NCBI GenBank assembly: GCA_964629015.1
Contig: CAZVMN010000003.1
Location: 186,001-250,000 of the forward strand
Direction: 5' to 3'
DNA from: Oceanococcus sp964629015
Lineage (GTDB): Bacteria > Pseudomonadota > Gammaproteobacteria > Nevskiales > Oceanococcaceae
Length of the DNA stretch: 64,000 nt
Shown: positions 50,373-59,553 of the stretch, piece by piece
How positions within the stretch are numbered: position 1 is the stretch's first letter
How the letters are laid out: each line of letters opens with the position of its first letter
The notes under the pieces: model-generated
What the model was told of the DNA's origin: nothing
The model's database searches: none
The model's input: the letters and a program-made list of their open reading frames with translations, nothing else
Translations under genes and position numbers: made by a program

Positions 50373-52661
50373 TTATTCGCTGCAGCCGAATGCTTCGATC
50401 GGATGTGTGCTGATGGACGGTGGTGCCGCGCTGAACGCGGGCCTGGGTCCGTCACCGGTGAAGAGATCAAGAACCGTGGTGGTTCGTGGCATCACAAAAG
50501 ACGGTGCATTGAGCGTGACGCCATCCAAATGCGCCCCGAGGATATAGCCGTCGGCGCCACGTTGAATGCGCAGATCACCTGACGGGCGGGTGAGGGTGGC
50601 CACGTCGAATTCTGACGAGCCGATCACGAAATGAGGCAGTCCCGGGTTGATCGGGTAAATCCCCAGCATGGTCCAGACCAGCCAGCCGGATAGAGCGCCC
50701 AGATCGTCGTTGCCGGGCATGCCGAGCGCCGTATCAGTGTACAGCGAGGCCGCTGCCCGGGCCGCAACCTGGGTTTTCTGTGGCGCACCGATGTAGTTGT
50801 AGACGTAGGGTGCTTGCAGATCGTGCTCGTTGCCCGGCGCGTACTGGTTGCCCAGATAGACAATGCCGAAAAAGGTGATCTGGTTCTGCACCGTCGGCCA
50901 CAGCAAGGGCAATTGATTGAGCGGGGCGCCGAAAAAGACATCCAGGCGGCTTTCCACATTGGCCACCTCAGCCATGCGCCGGGTGAGCTCGGCGTAGTCG
51001 TGCTGTGCCAGCCAGGAGTACTGCCACGATGTGCCTTCCTGAAAGCCATGGCCAAATTCCGGCTGAAACGGTGTGGCCCAGTCGCCGTTGTCGTCGCGTG
51101 GGCGAATCCAGCCGGTTTGCGGATCAAGCAGGTTGCGGTAGTTCAGCGATTGGTCAAGACGTTGCTGGTATACCGCGTCGTCGCCGCGCGCATGCGCCAT
51201 GGCGGCGAGAGCGAAATCGGCCAATCCATATTCCAGTGTGGTGCCGGCTTGGCGCCCGTTGCCGGTGATGGCTTCGAAAAGATTGCCCGGCTGCGGGGTG
51301 GGCATATAGCCCTTGCTGATGGTGTCATCGCGCCGCGCAACCGTGTTCAGCAAGGCCGACCATGCGCGGTCGCGCTCGGCGGTGTCGAGCAGGCCACGGC
51401 ACCAGGCCTCGGCAACATACATCACAGCCGGATCGCCAGACATATAGCCGGGGTCACGATTGGCCAACTGCCAACGGGGCAGATGGCCAGCCACTTCGGC
51501 GTATTCGACCATGGACATGACCATATCGCGAAAGCGCTGCGGAACGATTTCGGCGAGCAGCGCGCTGTGGCCGCGGTAGCTGTCCCACAAGGAAAACTGG
51601 GTGTAGCGTGGGCGCTGGCGATCCTGGCGGATTTCATCTTCGAGTCGATAGCGGCCATCGACATCGCTCAGCAGATTGGGAAACTTCAGGGTGCGATACA
51701 ACGCGGTGTAAAAACTGCGCAGACGTGCCGTGGGCGCACCTTCAACCCGGATGCGGGCAAGTTCCTGGTTCCAGATCTCACGGGCATTGTTGCGGACCTG
51801 TTCAAAATCCCAATGCGGGATTTCCTGGTCGAGGTTGTTCAGCGCGCCCGCCTCGTCGACGTAGGACAGGGCAAGTTTGATTTGCATGTTGGTGTGATCC
51901 GGGCGCAGGACCACGCTGAGGTTCTCGCCGTTCAGTCGGCTTCCCGGTGCAATCAAGGCGCCATCCGGCGTCTCCAACTGATAGGCGGTGTCACTGCGCA
52001 GAGCAAAGTACACCGTGTGGTCCGGACTGCGCGTATCGACGCGGCCTGTAATGACGCCGTCTTCGCGGTAGTGCAGGCTGGCTGGATGGTGACCTTTGAG
52101 ATCGCGGCTGGGTTCAAGCACCACGCCCGGTGCACCCGGACCGGACCAGCGATAGCGGTGCAGAGCGGTACGTTCAGTCGCTGTGACTTCTGCGCGACTC
52201 GCGTAGCGCAGCAGATCAACGCGATAGTAGCCGGGCTCGGCTTGTTCGCTCAGTTTGTTGAAAGGTGAGGCATACAGCGGCAAGGACGATGGCCAACCCA
52301 GCTCGGCCAGATCGCTTTCGCTGGGCTGGCCGGAGATGGGCATCAGCGGGATCTGACCACCTTGGTAAACCCCGGCCGACATATGGGTTTGCGACAGCCC
52401 CGTGATAAGCACATTGTTGACCGAATAGCCGCCGTAGTTGAACGGCCCCTCGGTGTCGGGGCCGGCCGCGACCATGCCATGCGGCAACGCCGCGCCGGGG
52501 CTGGTGAAGCCGGGCGGAAAGCTGCCGATGCGCGGATCGACATAGCGAGCCAGATCATCGCCCTCGGTGGCTGCAACATCACGGCTGATCGCACTGTCAC
52601 CACGTCCGCCCTGGCATGCGCTCAGCGCCAGCAACAGGATCAGGCCGAGCGTTGTCCGCAT
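50373..52661 (-). CDS. GH92-family alpha-mannosidase-like lipoprotein
   Basis: Lipoprotein glycosidase of 762 residues. Lipobox LSAC (Cys16) is followed at once by QGGRG. The start VDPRIGS with GAALPHGMV.. is typical of GH92, as is GNDDLGALSGWLVWTMLGIYPINPG near residue 690 (family form usually GNDDCG). GH92 enzymes are Ca2+-dependent exo-mannosidases acting on glycans. I start at 52661 because it gives the signal peptide; it is two bases after the ceramidase-like stop, so translation is coupled. Surface or periplasmic action on mannose-containing glycans is inferred. Confidence 0.9.
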   Translation of the reverse strand: MRTTLGLILLLALSACQGGRGDSAISRDVAATEGDDLARYVDPRIGSFPPGFTSPGAALPHGMVAAGPDTEGPFNYGGYSVNNVLITGLSQTHMSAGVYQGGQIPLMPISGQPSESDLAELGWPSSLPLYASPFNKLSEQAEPGYYRVDLLRYASRAEVTATERTALHRYRWSGPGAPGVVLEPSRDLKGHHPASLHYREDGVITGRVDTRSPDHTVYFALRSDTAYQLETPDGALIAPGSRLNGENLSVVLRPDHTNMQIKLALSYVDEAGALNNLDQEIPHWDFEQVRNNAREIWNQELARIRVEGAPTARLRSFYTALYRTLKFPNLLSDVDGRYRLEDEIRQDRQRPRYTQFSLWDSYRGHSALLAEIVPQRFRDMVMSMVEYAEVAGHLPRWQLANRDPGYMSGDPAVMYVAEAWCRGLLDTAERDRAWSALLNTVARRDDTISKGYMPTPQPGNLFEAITGNGRQAGTTLEYGLADFALAAMAHARGDDAVYQQRLDQSLNYRNLLDPQTGWIRPRDDNGDWATPFQPEFGHGFQEGTSWQYSWLAQHDYAELTRRMAEVANVESRLDVFFGAPLNQLPLLWPTVQNQITFFGIVYLGNQYAPGNEHDLQAPYVYNYIGAPQKTQVAARAAASLYTDTALGMPGNDDLGALSGWLVWTMLGIYPINPGLPHFVIGSSEFDVATLTRPSGDLRIQRGADGYILGAHLDGVTLNAPSFVMPRTTTVLDLFTGDGPRPAFSAAPPSISTHPIEAFGCSE

Positions 52662-52663
52662 GA

Positions 52664-54532
52664 TCAGTGCGTGGTCGACTCGCGCATGGGCGCCAGGATG
52701 GCGGCCAATTGCTCGCGCAACGCCAGCCCGCGCGGTCCGGCCAGAGCCTCGCTGAGCTTGATCGGTAGCGTTTCTGACAAGGCGGCCAAATCCAGCGCTC
52801 CGCCGGTTTGGAACAGACTGCCCATGCCGAGCAACTGACACAACGGATTGTCTTCGCCGATTTGTTCGCGACAGGCGTTGGCGTAAGCGGCCAGGGCGAA
52901 ACCCAGCTGGGCCACAACGTCCTCGACGACGCAGCGTTCGTTGTCGGCGGCGGCACCGTAGCAGGCAGCCAATGCCGGCGGCACATTGGCCTGTGGCGGT
53001 TGATCAAACAGTGGGTTGTATGCCTGAATGCGCAGCAAAGGCACGCTCAGCGGTCCCATTGAGATCCATTCTTCGTAGTTGGTAAAGGGGACCAGAAAGC
53101 CGGTATCGCCCGCCAAGCTGACATAGTTGAATTCCTCTTCGGGCAGCAGATAACCCATTGAATCCTGGGTCAGGCCGAACAGCATCATCGGCGTTTGCGG
53201 AGCGAGCGACTGTATGTATTCACCCACGGTGTTGGTGGCTTCTCCTGGGATGGTCACGATTTCCAGCTGATCAGCAAAGCTGATGCGGCTGACCGAGACC
53301 GTGGCCAGCGGAATCGCCTGCGGCAGCATCGCGGCCTGGTCGTTTAAAAAGGGAATCGAGTCCAGGGGCACCAATGAGTAATCCAGATAGCGATTGAACG
53401 CGCCAATCAGTGCGGCGGCCAGGAAAATGGGATTGGTGACTGGAATCTCGGCTTGCACGTTGCGGGTGGTCAGTCCGCCCGTAAGCTGAATGGTTTCGGC
53501 CTTGCTGTCGAGCATGGTCCGGGCCAGATCGCGGCCACGGCAGCGCACCCGAATGTAGTCGTCGCCTTCGCAACTGCCGCCAGAACCGGATGCATCTGCA
53601 ATCGGGCCGTTGAAATACAAGGCGGTGCCGCCATCGGCTTCCAATGTGTCGGCCAAACCCAGGACATAATCCGGATGCGGGACACGGGGATCATTGCCGC
53701 TGCCGACGGAGGTTGGATGTGCGTTGTACTGAGCCAGCGTAGCCACCAACTCGCCGCCATCGACGGCATAGGCACGCAGCAGTGATGCGGTGGTGTCGGC
53801 GTCTTCGTCAGCGTAGACACGCGGTCGACGGTAGTTGTTGAAGACGTCGGTTTCGAACTGTTTGAAATGCAGGGTGACGGGCTGCATTTGCGTGGCGGCC
53901 TGGGTGGCGGCCTGGCTGGCCGCAGCGTACAGATCGGCAATCCAGCTCTCCGGTACGCCGCCCCACAAGCCCTGTAAATCGGCGCCGGAGTGGGTGTGGG
54001 TCTGTCCGAAGTAGACGTTTTCCGGTGGCACGCCGCTGGCCTCGAATACCGCTTGGCGGATGCCGGCCTGGATCACGTTGCCGGCTCCAATGGCATCGAC
54101 AGTGACAAACGCAACTTGCGTTTCGGTGGAGTCGTCGCTGAGCAGCATCAGGCGCAGCCAGGTGTGTTCTTCGCGCCCGTCCTCGGTGACGTGATGGGAG
54201 GCGCCGGCCGGGTCGGTCAGATCGACATTGATCGGGTCGGGAAAGCTTTGCAGCGGACCGATGCCGAAACCACCAAGGTGGAAATTCTGCAGCGCGGTTT
54301 GACCAAACAGGCGATTTTCTTCTTCGCCCGCGATCTGTGATTCGTTCGGCGTGATACGCGCCTTGGCGGCGCCCACCCGATAGTGCGTTTCGACTTGAGG
54401 CGTGTCCTCGGTGTCACGTTCGACACCCAGCTCACTGTTGATACGTCCACCGTTGCAAGCGGACAGGGAAAAGAAGGCGAAAGCCAGAAAAGCGGCACCG
54501 CAGAACCGCCGGGCCGGCAGGTGAATCATCAT
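52664..54532 (-). CDS. Neutral ceramidase-like lipoprotein (paralogue 1)
   Basis: 622-residue exported hydrolase of the neutral/alkaline non-lysosomal ceramidase family. Lipobox LSAC (Cys26) is followed by NGGRI. Zinc-site motifs are kept: HTHSG at residues 179-183, a later AHPTS segment, the PGE in IPGEATN, and a Tyr-rich late segment (MGYLLPEEEF). The family hydrolyses the amide of ceramides to sphingosine and fatty acid; the substrate in this organism is not known. It is the first gene of the minus-strand half of the locus, followed by GH92. Confidence 0.86.
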   Translation of the reverse strand: MMIHLPARRFCGAAFLAFAFFSLSACNGGRINSELGVERDTEDTPQVETHYRVGAAKARITPNESQIAGEEENRLFGQTALQNFHLGGFGIGPLQSFPDPINVDLTDPAGASHHVTEDGREEHTWLRLMLLSDDSTETQVAFVTVDAIGAGNVIQAGIRQAVFEASGVPPENVYFGQTHTHSGADLQGLWGGVPESWIADLYAAASQAATQAATQMQPVTLHFKQFETDVFNNYRRPRVYADEDADTTASLLRAYAVDGGELVATLAQYNAHPTSVGSGNDPRVPHPDYVLGLADTLEADGGTALYFNGPIADASGSGGSCEGDDYIRVRCRGRDLARTMLDSKAETIQLTGGLTTRNVQAEIPVTNPIFLAAALIGAFNRYLDYSLVPLDSIPFLNDQAAMLPQAIPLATVSVSRISFADQLEIVTIPGEATNTVGEYIQSLAPQTPMMLFGLTQDSMGYLLPEEEFNYVSLAGDTGFLVPFTNYEEWISMGPLSVPLLRIQAYNPLFDQPPQANVPPALAACYGAAADNERCVVEDVVAQLGFALAAYANACREQIGEDNPLCQLLGMGSLFQTGGALDLAALSETLPIKLSEALAGPRGLALREQLAAILAPMRESTTH

Positions 54533-54589
54533 GAAATTGTCTCCTGTGTCCGCCAGCCTCTTCGGGGGACTGTGCGGATATTTACTACT

Positions 54590-54607
54590 ATCACCGAAAT
54601 CAGTGAT
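54590..54607. promoter_or_regulatory. 18-bp palindrome in divergent ceramidase promoter region
   Basis: ATCACCGAAATCAGTGAT has 7 of 9 positions symmetrical. It lies 58 bp before the minus-strand start and 137 bp before the plus-strand start. Nine-base TTTACTACT repeats flank it (54581-54589 and 54629-54637), and a CATAAT at 54624-54629 could be a -10 for the plus strand. One regulator could control both halves of the locus; none is encoded beside it. Confidence 0.5.
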
Positions 54608-54743
54608 CCGGTAGTGTTCTCGTCATAATTTACTACTCATGAACGAGGCGCGCAGGGCGCAGCGGAACGCTTGCGTCACGCCGTGCGTGTCATCGTTTAG
54701 ACATAAAAAGTCCCCAAAAAGGGCGACAGGAGACACTTTCAGG

Positions 54744-57700
54744 ATGATCGCGACACGTGCGCGTGCGGGCGGCGTATTGCTGGCTGCACTGTTGATGATG
54801 GGCTGCCAGGGCGGCCGTGGTTCCAACGTTCCCAGCGGCGATGTGCCGCTTGATCCCACCCCGACACCGTCACAATCCAGTGGTGACAGTGCATCACGTG
54901 CCGGTGTGGCCGTGGTCGATGCGAGTTGGCATTTCGGGGCTTCTGCGGGGCAATTTTCCGCCACCGGAGCGGGCATCGCCCAGGGGCGCGGGTTTGATCC
55001 TTACACCCACGCTGTGCGCAAGGTTGGATCGGACATCCTCGGATCTCGCATCACCACGCGGGCGCTGGTCGTGGAAGGGGCCAACGACAAGCTGATTGCG
55101 ATCGTAGCCAACGATCTGTATTTGCCCAACGACATCCTGAGACGGCGTGTGGCACAGAAGCTGGCTGCCGACGGCACGACCGGTATCGGCATCGAGAATC
55201 TCGCGATGACGGTGTCGCACAGCCACACCTCGCCGTTTTACTCCACCCCGGCGATTGGCCCCTGGGTGTTCCAGGACGTGATGGATGTGCGCTTTTACGA
55301 ATACATGGCCGAGCGCATGGCTCAGGCCATCATCCAGGCTCATGCCAGCATGCGCCCGGCGGTGATGGGCGGGACCGCCTTTTACGCCAACGATGTTCGT
55401 GCTCACACCTACGGGCCGAAAATTTCGCCGGATGGCAGTCCGGCCGGCCAGCCGCATGACTACACCACGCGTCAGGCTTACGTGTTGCGCTTCGATGATG
55501 CGACCACGGGTGAGAATTTCGCCAACTGGGTGGTTCTCGGTGTACATCCGGAATGGGTTTGGGGCGAAGAGATCATGAATGGCGATCTGACCCACGCGGT
55601 GATGCGGTTGCTGGATCGCGAGACAGGCGCGATCACGGTGATGTCACAGTCCGAAACCGGCACCTCAGGACCGCACAAGGACGAGCGTGCGCACAAGGGC
55701 GCAGAACGCCACGAGTTTCAGGAGTCCAACCTGGCTGGTACGGATCGCGCGGCGCGCATTTTTGCCGACAACGTTCACGCGGCGCTGGATGGGATTCAAG
55801 GTGAGAGCCCGTGGGATGCCACACAGTTTGCGGCAATGCGCGCCGACTTTGATGTCGACTACGCGCACCAGCGCTTTGCGCCGCCAGCGTCACGGCCTTA
55901 TCCGGGCGTGTCCAACTGCAACATGGATCAGCTGTACTACAACCTCAATCCTGGGATTCCTATCATCGGTTTCCCCGATTGTCAGTTTCCGTTGGAGGAA
56001 CTGGTCGAGCCGTTTATGGCCTTGGGCCCGGTGGCTCCGCAGAATCTGGTGGGCACATTGACTGACAATCTGCTGGATTTGGGCGTGCCTCTGCCGACCT
56101 CACTCAGTGGGCCGGCGCTGATGGTGTTGGAAGAGCAGGATGTGGTGCCGATCCAGTCCTTCAAGCTCGGTGATGTTGCGATCACCTTCTGCCCCTGCGA
56201 GCAGTTCACCGATACCGCGTTGAACATCATCAGCCGCCTCAACCGGGTGTCGGAAGATCTGCACACCGGTTGGGACTGGGATCAGGGCTATCCCGATGAT
56301 TTGCGCAATCCGGCGCTCAATGGCGATCTGGACAATCGGCAGGATCACGGCTGCTGGCAGTCAGGTGAAGACGAGTGGAGTTGCCCACATCCCAATCAAT
56401 ATGACGATTCGGTGCTGACCATGTCGGGGGAAGTTTTCGCCCGCATGAAAGCGCAGATTCACAACGATGCGACGGGCTGGGATGACCTCAACAACATCCT
56501 GGAAGCGGAGTCTGAGCCGGTCGACCCGGCCCAGATCAAGGGCAATTTCACCCACGAAGAATTGACCGAATACGGCTATGGGCTGGTCATTCCCGTGGGC
56601 ATGGCCAATGACTATTGGGGCTATATGCCCGCTTATCGTGAATACCGTGCGCACGACCACTACCGCAAAGCCTTGGCGGGGCTGGGGCCGCACGGTGCGG
56701 ATTTTCTCGCCACTCGCTTGAGTCGTCTGGCCGCCTCCTTGAACGGACATCCCGGTCAGCCGCTGAGTGCCTTGGATATGGTGTTTGCGCTGGAATCCAC
56801 GCGCGTCGAGCTGATCGCTCAGGCCTTGGGTGTGCTGGCCTCCACCGTTACGCCGATCTATGAGGCGGCACTGCCGAATGATGGTGGTGAACCGCAGATC
56901 ACGGTGCAGCCGCCAGCCAGCATGGGCCGGTTCGATGCGGCGGCGGTCAAGTGGATCGGTGGCTCGACCTACGAAGGTTTCCCGCAAGTTGTGGTTGAGC
57001 GGCAAAACGGCGACATCTGGGAAGTGGCGGGAACGCTGGATGGGGAAATTCAGTTGCATGCCAAATTCCCGGGCGCCACGCAGATTCTTCCCATTGAAGG
57101 TGGCGTCAACATCCCGCAGATTCCGGATTTGCTGAGCTGGGCGGCAGGGACCTTCGAATGGGAATGGACCGCAAACTTTGAGGCCTTCGCCTCGGAACTG
57201 CCTTTGCCGGAGCCGGGTGATACGCAGCGTCCTCAAAGCCCCTATGTAACACCGGCGGGTAGCTACCGCTTCGTGATTCGCGGACACCATCGCGGCGCTG
57301 GTGATTATGAATTGGTCAGCGACGTTTTCGTGATCGAGAACAGTGCGCCGATCAGCGCCGACAATCTGCGCGTGGCCGGGAATGCCCTGGAATTCGAGCT
57401 GGGCCCGGTGAATACCTACACCACGTTTACCGATGGTGCCGGACATGACCGGCCGGAGATCGAATCTGCAACCCCGCAGGTGTTTGGGCCGATCGATTAC
57501 CCGGACAGCTATGAGGCACAAATGCCGTGGATTCGCGAGGAGCGCAACCTGCACCGCTATCCTGAGAGCGAGCAGGTTTACTGCCACCACTGCACTTTCC
57601 GTCCCTGGTTGAGCGTGGGTGAACCGGCACAAGTGTGCGCCAGCCTGCTGGCAGCCGGTGAGGTGTTGGAACGCAGTTGTGTCGCCCAAAAAGCAGCCGG

Positions 57701-57833
57701 CGCGACTTGGCAGGTGGCGTTCGAAACGCCGCTGGCCCAAGCGGACGAGCTGGCCGTGATGCCGGGCGATCTGAGCGACAGCCTGGGTCAGGTCAACGCG
57801 CAGCGCTTTTCCCTGAACCTGCGCGAGCAATGA
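54744..57833 (+). CDS. Large neutral ceramidase-like lipoprotein (paralogue 2)
   Basis: 1029-residue lipoprotein hydrolase, longer than usual neutral ceramidases (about 650-750). Lipobox MMGC (Cys21) then QGGRG. HSHTS at residues 159-163 is the metal motif, HPEWVW lies near 273, CPCEQF near 477 stands where PGE is usual, and NDYWGYMPAYREY near 617 is the Tyr region. The C-terminal part from about 760 to 1029 is beta-rich and has no clear match; the family commonly has an immunoglobulin-like end domain. I chose ATG 54744 as it leads into the signal peptide. Overlaps the next gene (ATGA). Confidence 0.83.
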   Translation: MIATRARAGGVLLAALLMMGCQGGRGSNVPSGDVPLDPTPTPSQSSGDSASRAGVAVVDASWHFGASAGQFSATGAGIAQGRGFDPYTHAVRKVGSDILGSRITTRALVVEGANDKLIAIVANDLYLPNDILRRRVAQKLAADGTTGIGIENLAMTVSHSHTSPFYSTPAIGPWVFQDVMDVRFYEYMAERMAQAIIQAHASMRPAVMGGTAFYANDVRAHTYGPKISPDGSPAGQPHDYTTRQAYVLRFDDATTGENFANWVVLGVHPEWVWGEEIMNGDLTHAVMRLLDRETGAITVMSQSETGTSGPHKDERAHKGAERHEFQESNLAGTDRAARIFADNVHAALDGIQGESPWDATQFAAMRADFDVDYAHQRFAPPASRPYPGVSNCNMDQLYYNLNPGIPIIGFPDCQFPLEELVEPFMALGPVAPQNLVGTLTDNLLDLGVPLPTSLSGPALMVLEEQDVVPIQSFKLGDVAITFCPCEQFTDTALNIISRLNRVSEDLHTGWDWDQGYPDDLRNPALNGDLDNRQDHGCWQSGEDEWSCPHPNQYDDSVLTMSGEVFARMKAQIHNDATGWDDLNNILEAESEPVDPAQIKGNFTHEELTEYGYGLVIPVGMANDYWGYMPAYREYRAHDHYRKALAGLGPHGADFLATRLSRLAASLNGHPGQPLSALDMVFALESTRVELIAQALGVLASTVTPIYEAALPNDGGEPQITVQPPASMGRFDAAAVKWIGGSTYEGFPQVVVERQNGDIWEVAGTLDGEIQLHAKFPGATQILPIEGGVNIPQIPDLLSWAAGTFEWEWTANFEAFASELPLPEPGDTQRPQSPYVTPAGSYRFVIRGHHRGAGDYELVSDVFVIENSAPISADNLRVAGNALEFELGPVNTYTTFTDGAGHDRPEIESATPQVFGPIDYPDSYEAQMPWIREERNLHRYPESEQVYCHHCTFRPWLSVGEPAQVCASLLAAGEVLERSCVAQKAAGATWQVAFETPLAQADELAVMPGDLSDSLGQVNAQRFSLNLREQ

Positions 57834-59488
57834 CACGCTGGTTGGTGATGCTGGTGACCATCAGCGTGGTCGCTTGCAATGGTGGTCGCTCGGCTGCAGA
57901 TGCGGTTGGTCAGCGCGCTGAAGATGGAGTTACGCCGCATTGGTGGGTGGGGACGGGCAGTGCCAACCATGATCCGCAAAGCCCGGTTTGTGTCGGTGGC
58001 GGGTCCTCATTTTGCGGGCGTATGGTGGACCCGACAGAGGCGGGCGCCATTGCAGATGAGCTTCTGGCACGGGCGATGGTCATTAGTGACGCGCAAGGTC
58101 AGCATTTCATGCTCATCACCACCACCAACATAGGCTATTTCCTGGCCTACAAATCCGACGAAGGCGGTGGCCATGGCATCTACGACATGCGGCTGCGTAT
58201 CGCCGAAGCGACGGGTATCGACTCGCGCCATATCGTGGTGGTCAGCGATCACTCACACAACGGCCCGGATACTGTGGGCATTTGGGGTGGAGTGAGTGCA
58301 GCGTACAAAGCTATCACCGCCGATGCGGTTGTCGCGGCCGGCATTCAAGCTTGGGAGTCGCGTCAGCCTGCCGTGCTGCGGGTGGCGGCGATCAATACCA
58401 ACGATGATCCGTTGGACGGTGTTGTGCGTTTGGAGTCGTCTTACAACAGCGCACCCGGTCTTGATCCTGCTGCCGGGAATCCGAGCAACCAGTTCCGCAT
58501 GCTGGTAGCGGATCACGCTGAGAACGGATCACGTTTGCTGACTTTCGTGAATTACGCGCCTCATGCGACGGTGATCAATGGCGTGGCGACCGACAAACTC
58601 AGTGGTGACTGGGCCGCCTGGGCGCCGGACGAAGCACAAAACCTGTTTGGAGGCTTTGGCGTGGCTGCCGTGGGGAGCGTGGGGGCCACGGATTGGAACA
58701 AAGGCCAGGGTGATGCGGCGGAACGCGAAGCCGAAGCCCGCGCGCGTTTGCGTCTGTTGATGACCAGCGCGCAGGACCAGTTGCAGGATGTCCGTGGTGA
58801 TCGGGTGCAGGTCGAATCGGTATTTATTCGTGAATTAATTACTCAGCCGGTGCTGCTGCTCAACTACAAGCCGCGACTGCCGACCAATCAAGCCGGCTCA
58901 GCGCTAGAACACTACGACATCCGTATCGATCGCTCGCTGACACCGCCGTTTTTGCAGGGCCCCTTGTTTGGCACCTACATCAGCGCGATTCGCATCGGAG
59001 AGCTGTTCTTCTCAACTGTCCCGGGAGAGCCGTTCGGTGAGTTGGAATATGCCGTGCGAGAGCGTGTGCGCGATCCGCAAGCGCATTTTTTGCTGGGCGC
59101 CGCCAATGACTTTTTCGGCTACATGACGTTTCGTGATGAAACCTACTGGCAGACATTCTCGACCGGTGCGACCTGGATTTTGGGCTGCCCCGAGCAGGAT
59201 TTTATCTATCAGCCCTTGGGGATTGAGTACGACGGTGCCTGCACCGACCACTGGAGCCTGATGGTTTCACCGACGATTGGTCAGCACATCGTTTGCACCG
59301 TGCAGAATGCCGCGGGTCGCTTGAACTTTGACGTTGCTCAAGCAGACACGCGTTGCGCAGCACTGACCGCCTTGGATGGTCTTGCAGCTCCCGCCGAATC
59401 CTCGGAGAAGTCGGGCAAGGTCGAACTGTCGCGAGCTCAATGCGTGGAAGCTGGAGCTCCCGAGTCATGGTGCGAGGGACTGGACTGA
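57830..59488 (+). CDS. Neutral ceramidase-like lipoprotein (paralogue 3)
   Basis: 552-residue hydrolase of the neutral ceramidase family, shorter than paralogue 2. Lipobox VVAC (Cys16) then NGGRS. Motifs: DHSHNGPD at residues 140-147 (metal site), APHATVI near 245, PGEPFGE near 400, and NDFFGYMTFRDE near 428. The start at 57830 overlaps the stop of paralogue 2; a longer frame lies within that gene and is ignored. It closes the plus-strand half of the hydrolase locus. Substrate unknown; ceramide-like amides are the family expectation. Confidence 0.84.
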   Translation: MTRWLVMLVTISVVACNGGRSAADAVGQRAEDGVTPHWWVGTGSANHDPQSPVCVGGGSSFCGRMVDPTEAGAIADELLARAMVISDAQGQHFMLITTTNIGYFLAYKSDEGGGHGIYDMRLRIAEATGIDSRHIVVVSDHSHNGPDTVGIWGGVSAAYKAITADAVVAAGIQAWESRQPAVLRVAAINTNDDPLDGVVRLESSYNSAPGLDPAAGNPSNQFRMLVADHAENGSRLLTFVNYAPHATVINGVATDKLSGDWAAWAPDEAQNLFGGFGVAAVGSVGATDWNKGQGDAAEREAEARARLRLLMTSAQDQLQDVRGDRVQVESVFIRELITQPVLLLNYKPRLPTNQAGSALEHYDIRIDRSLTPPFLQGPLFGTYISAIRIGELFFSTVPGEPFGELEYAVRERVRDPQAHFLLGAANDFFGYMTFRDETYWQTFSTGATWILGCPEQDFIYQPLGIEYDGACTDHWSLMVSPTIGQHIVCTVQNAAGRLNFDVAQADTRCAALTALDGLAAPAESSEKSGKVELSRAQCVEAGAPESWCEGLD

Positions 59489-59553
59489 GGCTTCTCTTTT
59501 CCTTCTCAACGGCGGACGTAACGTAAATCAATCGTTCCAGCCCGTCTGCATTC

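Noticed and set aside
50814..52268. 484-codon open frame on the plus strand opposite the GH92 gene
   Set aside because: Shadow of GH92: no signal, no recognisable domain, and the GH92 reading is supported over its full length.
56361..57836. 491-codon open frame antisense to ceramidase-like paralogue 2
   Set aside because: No domain or motif; composition typical of reverse-strand shadows in GC-rich genes.
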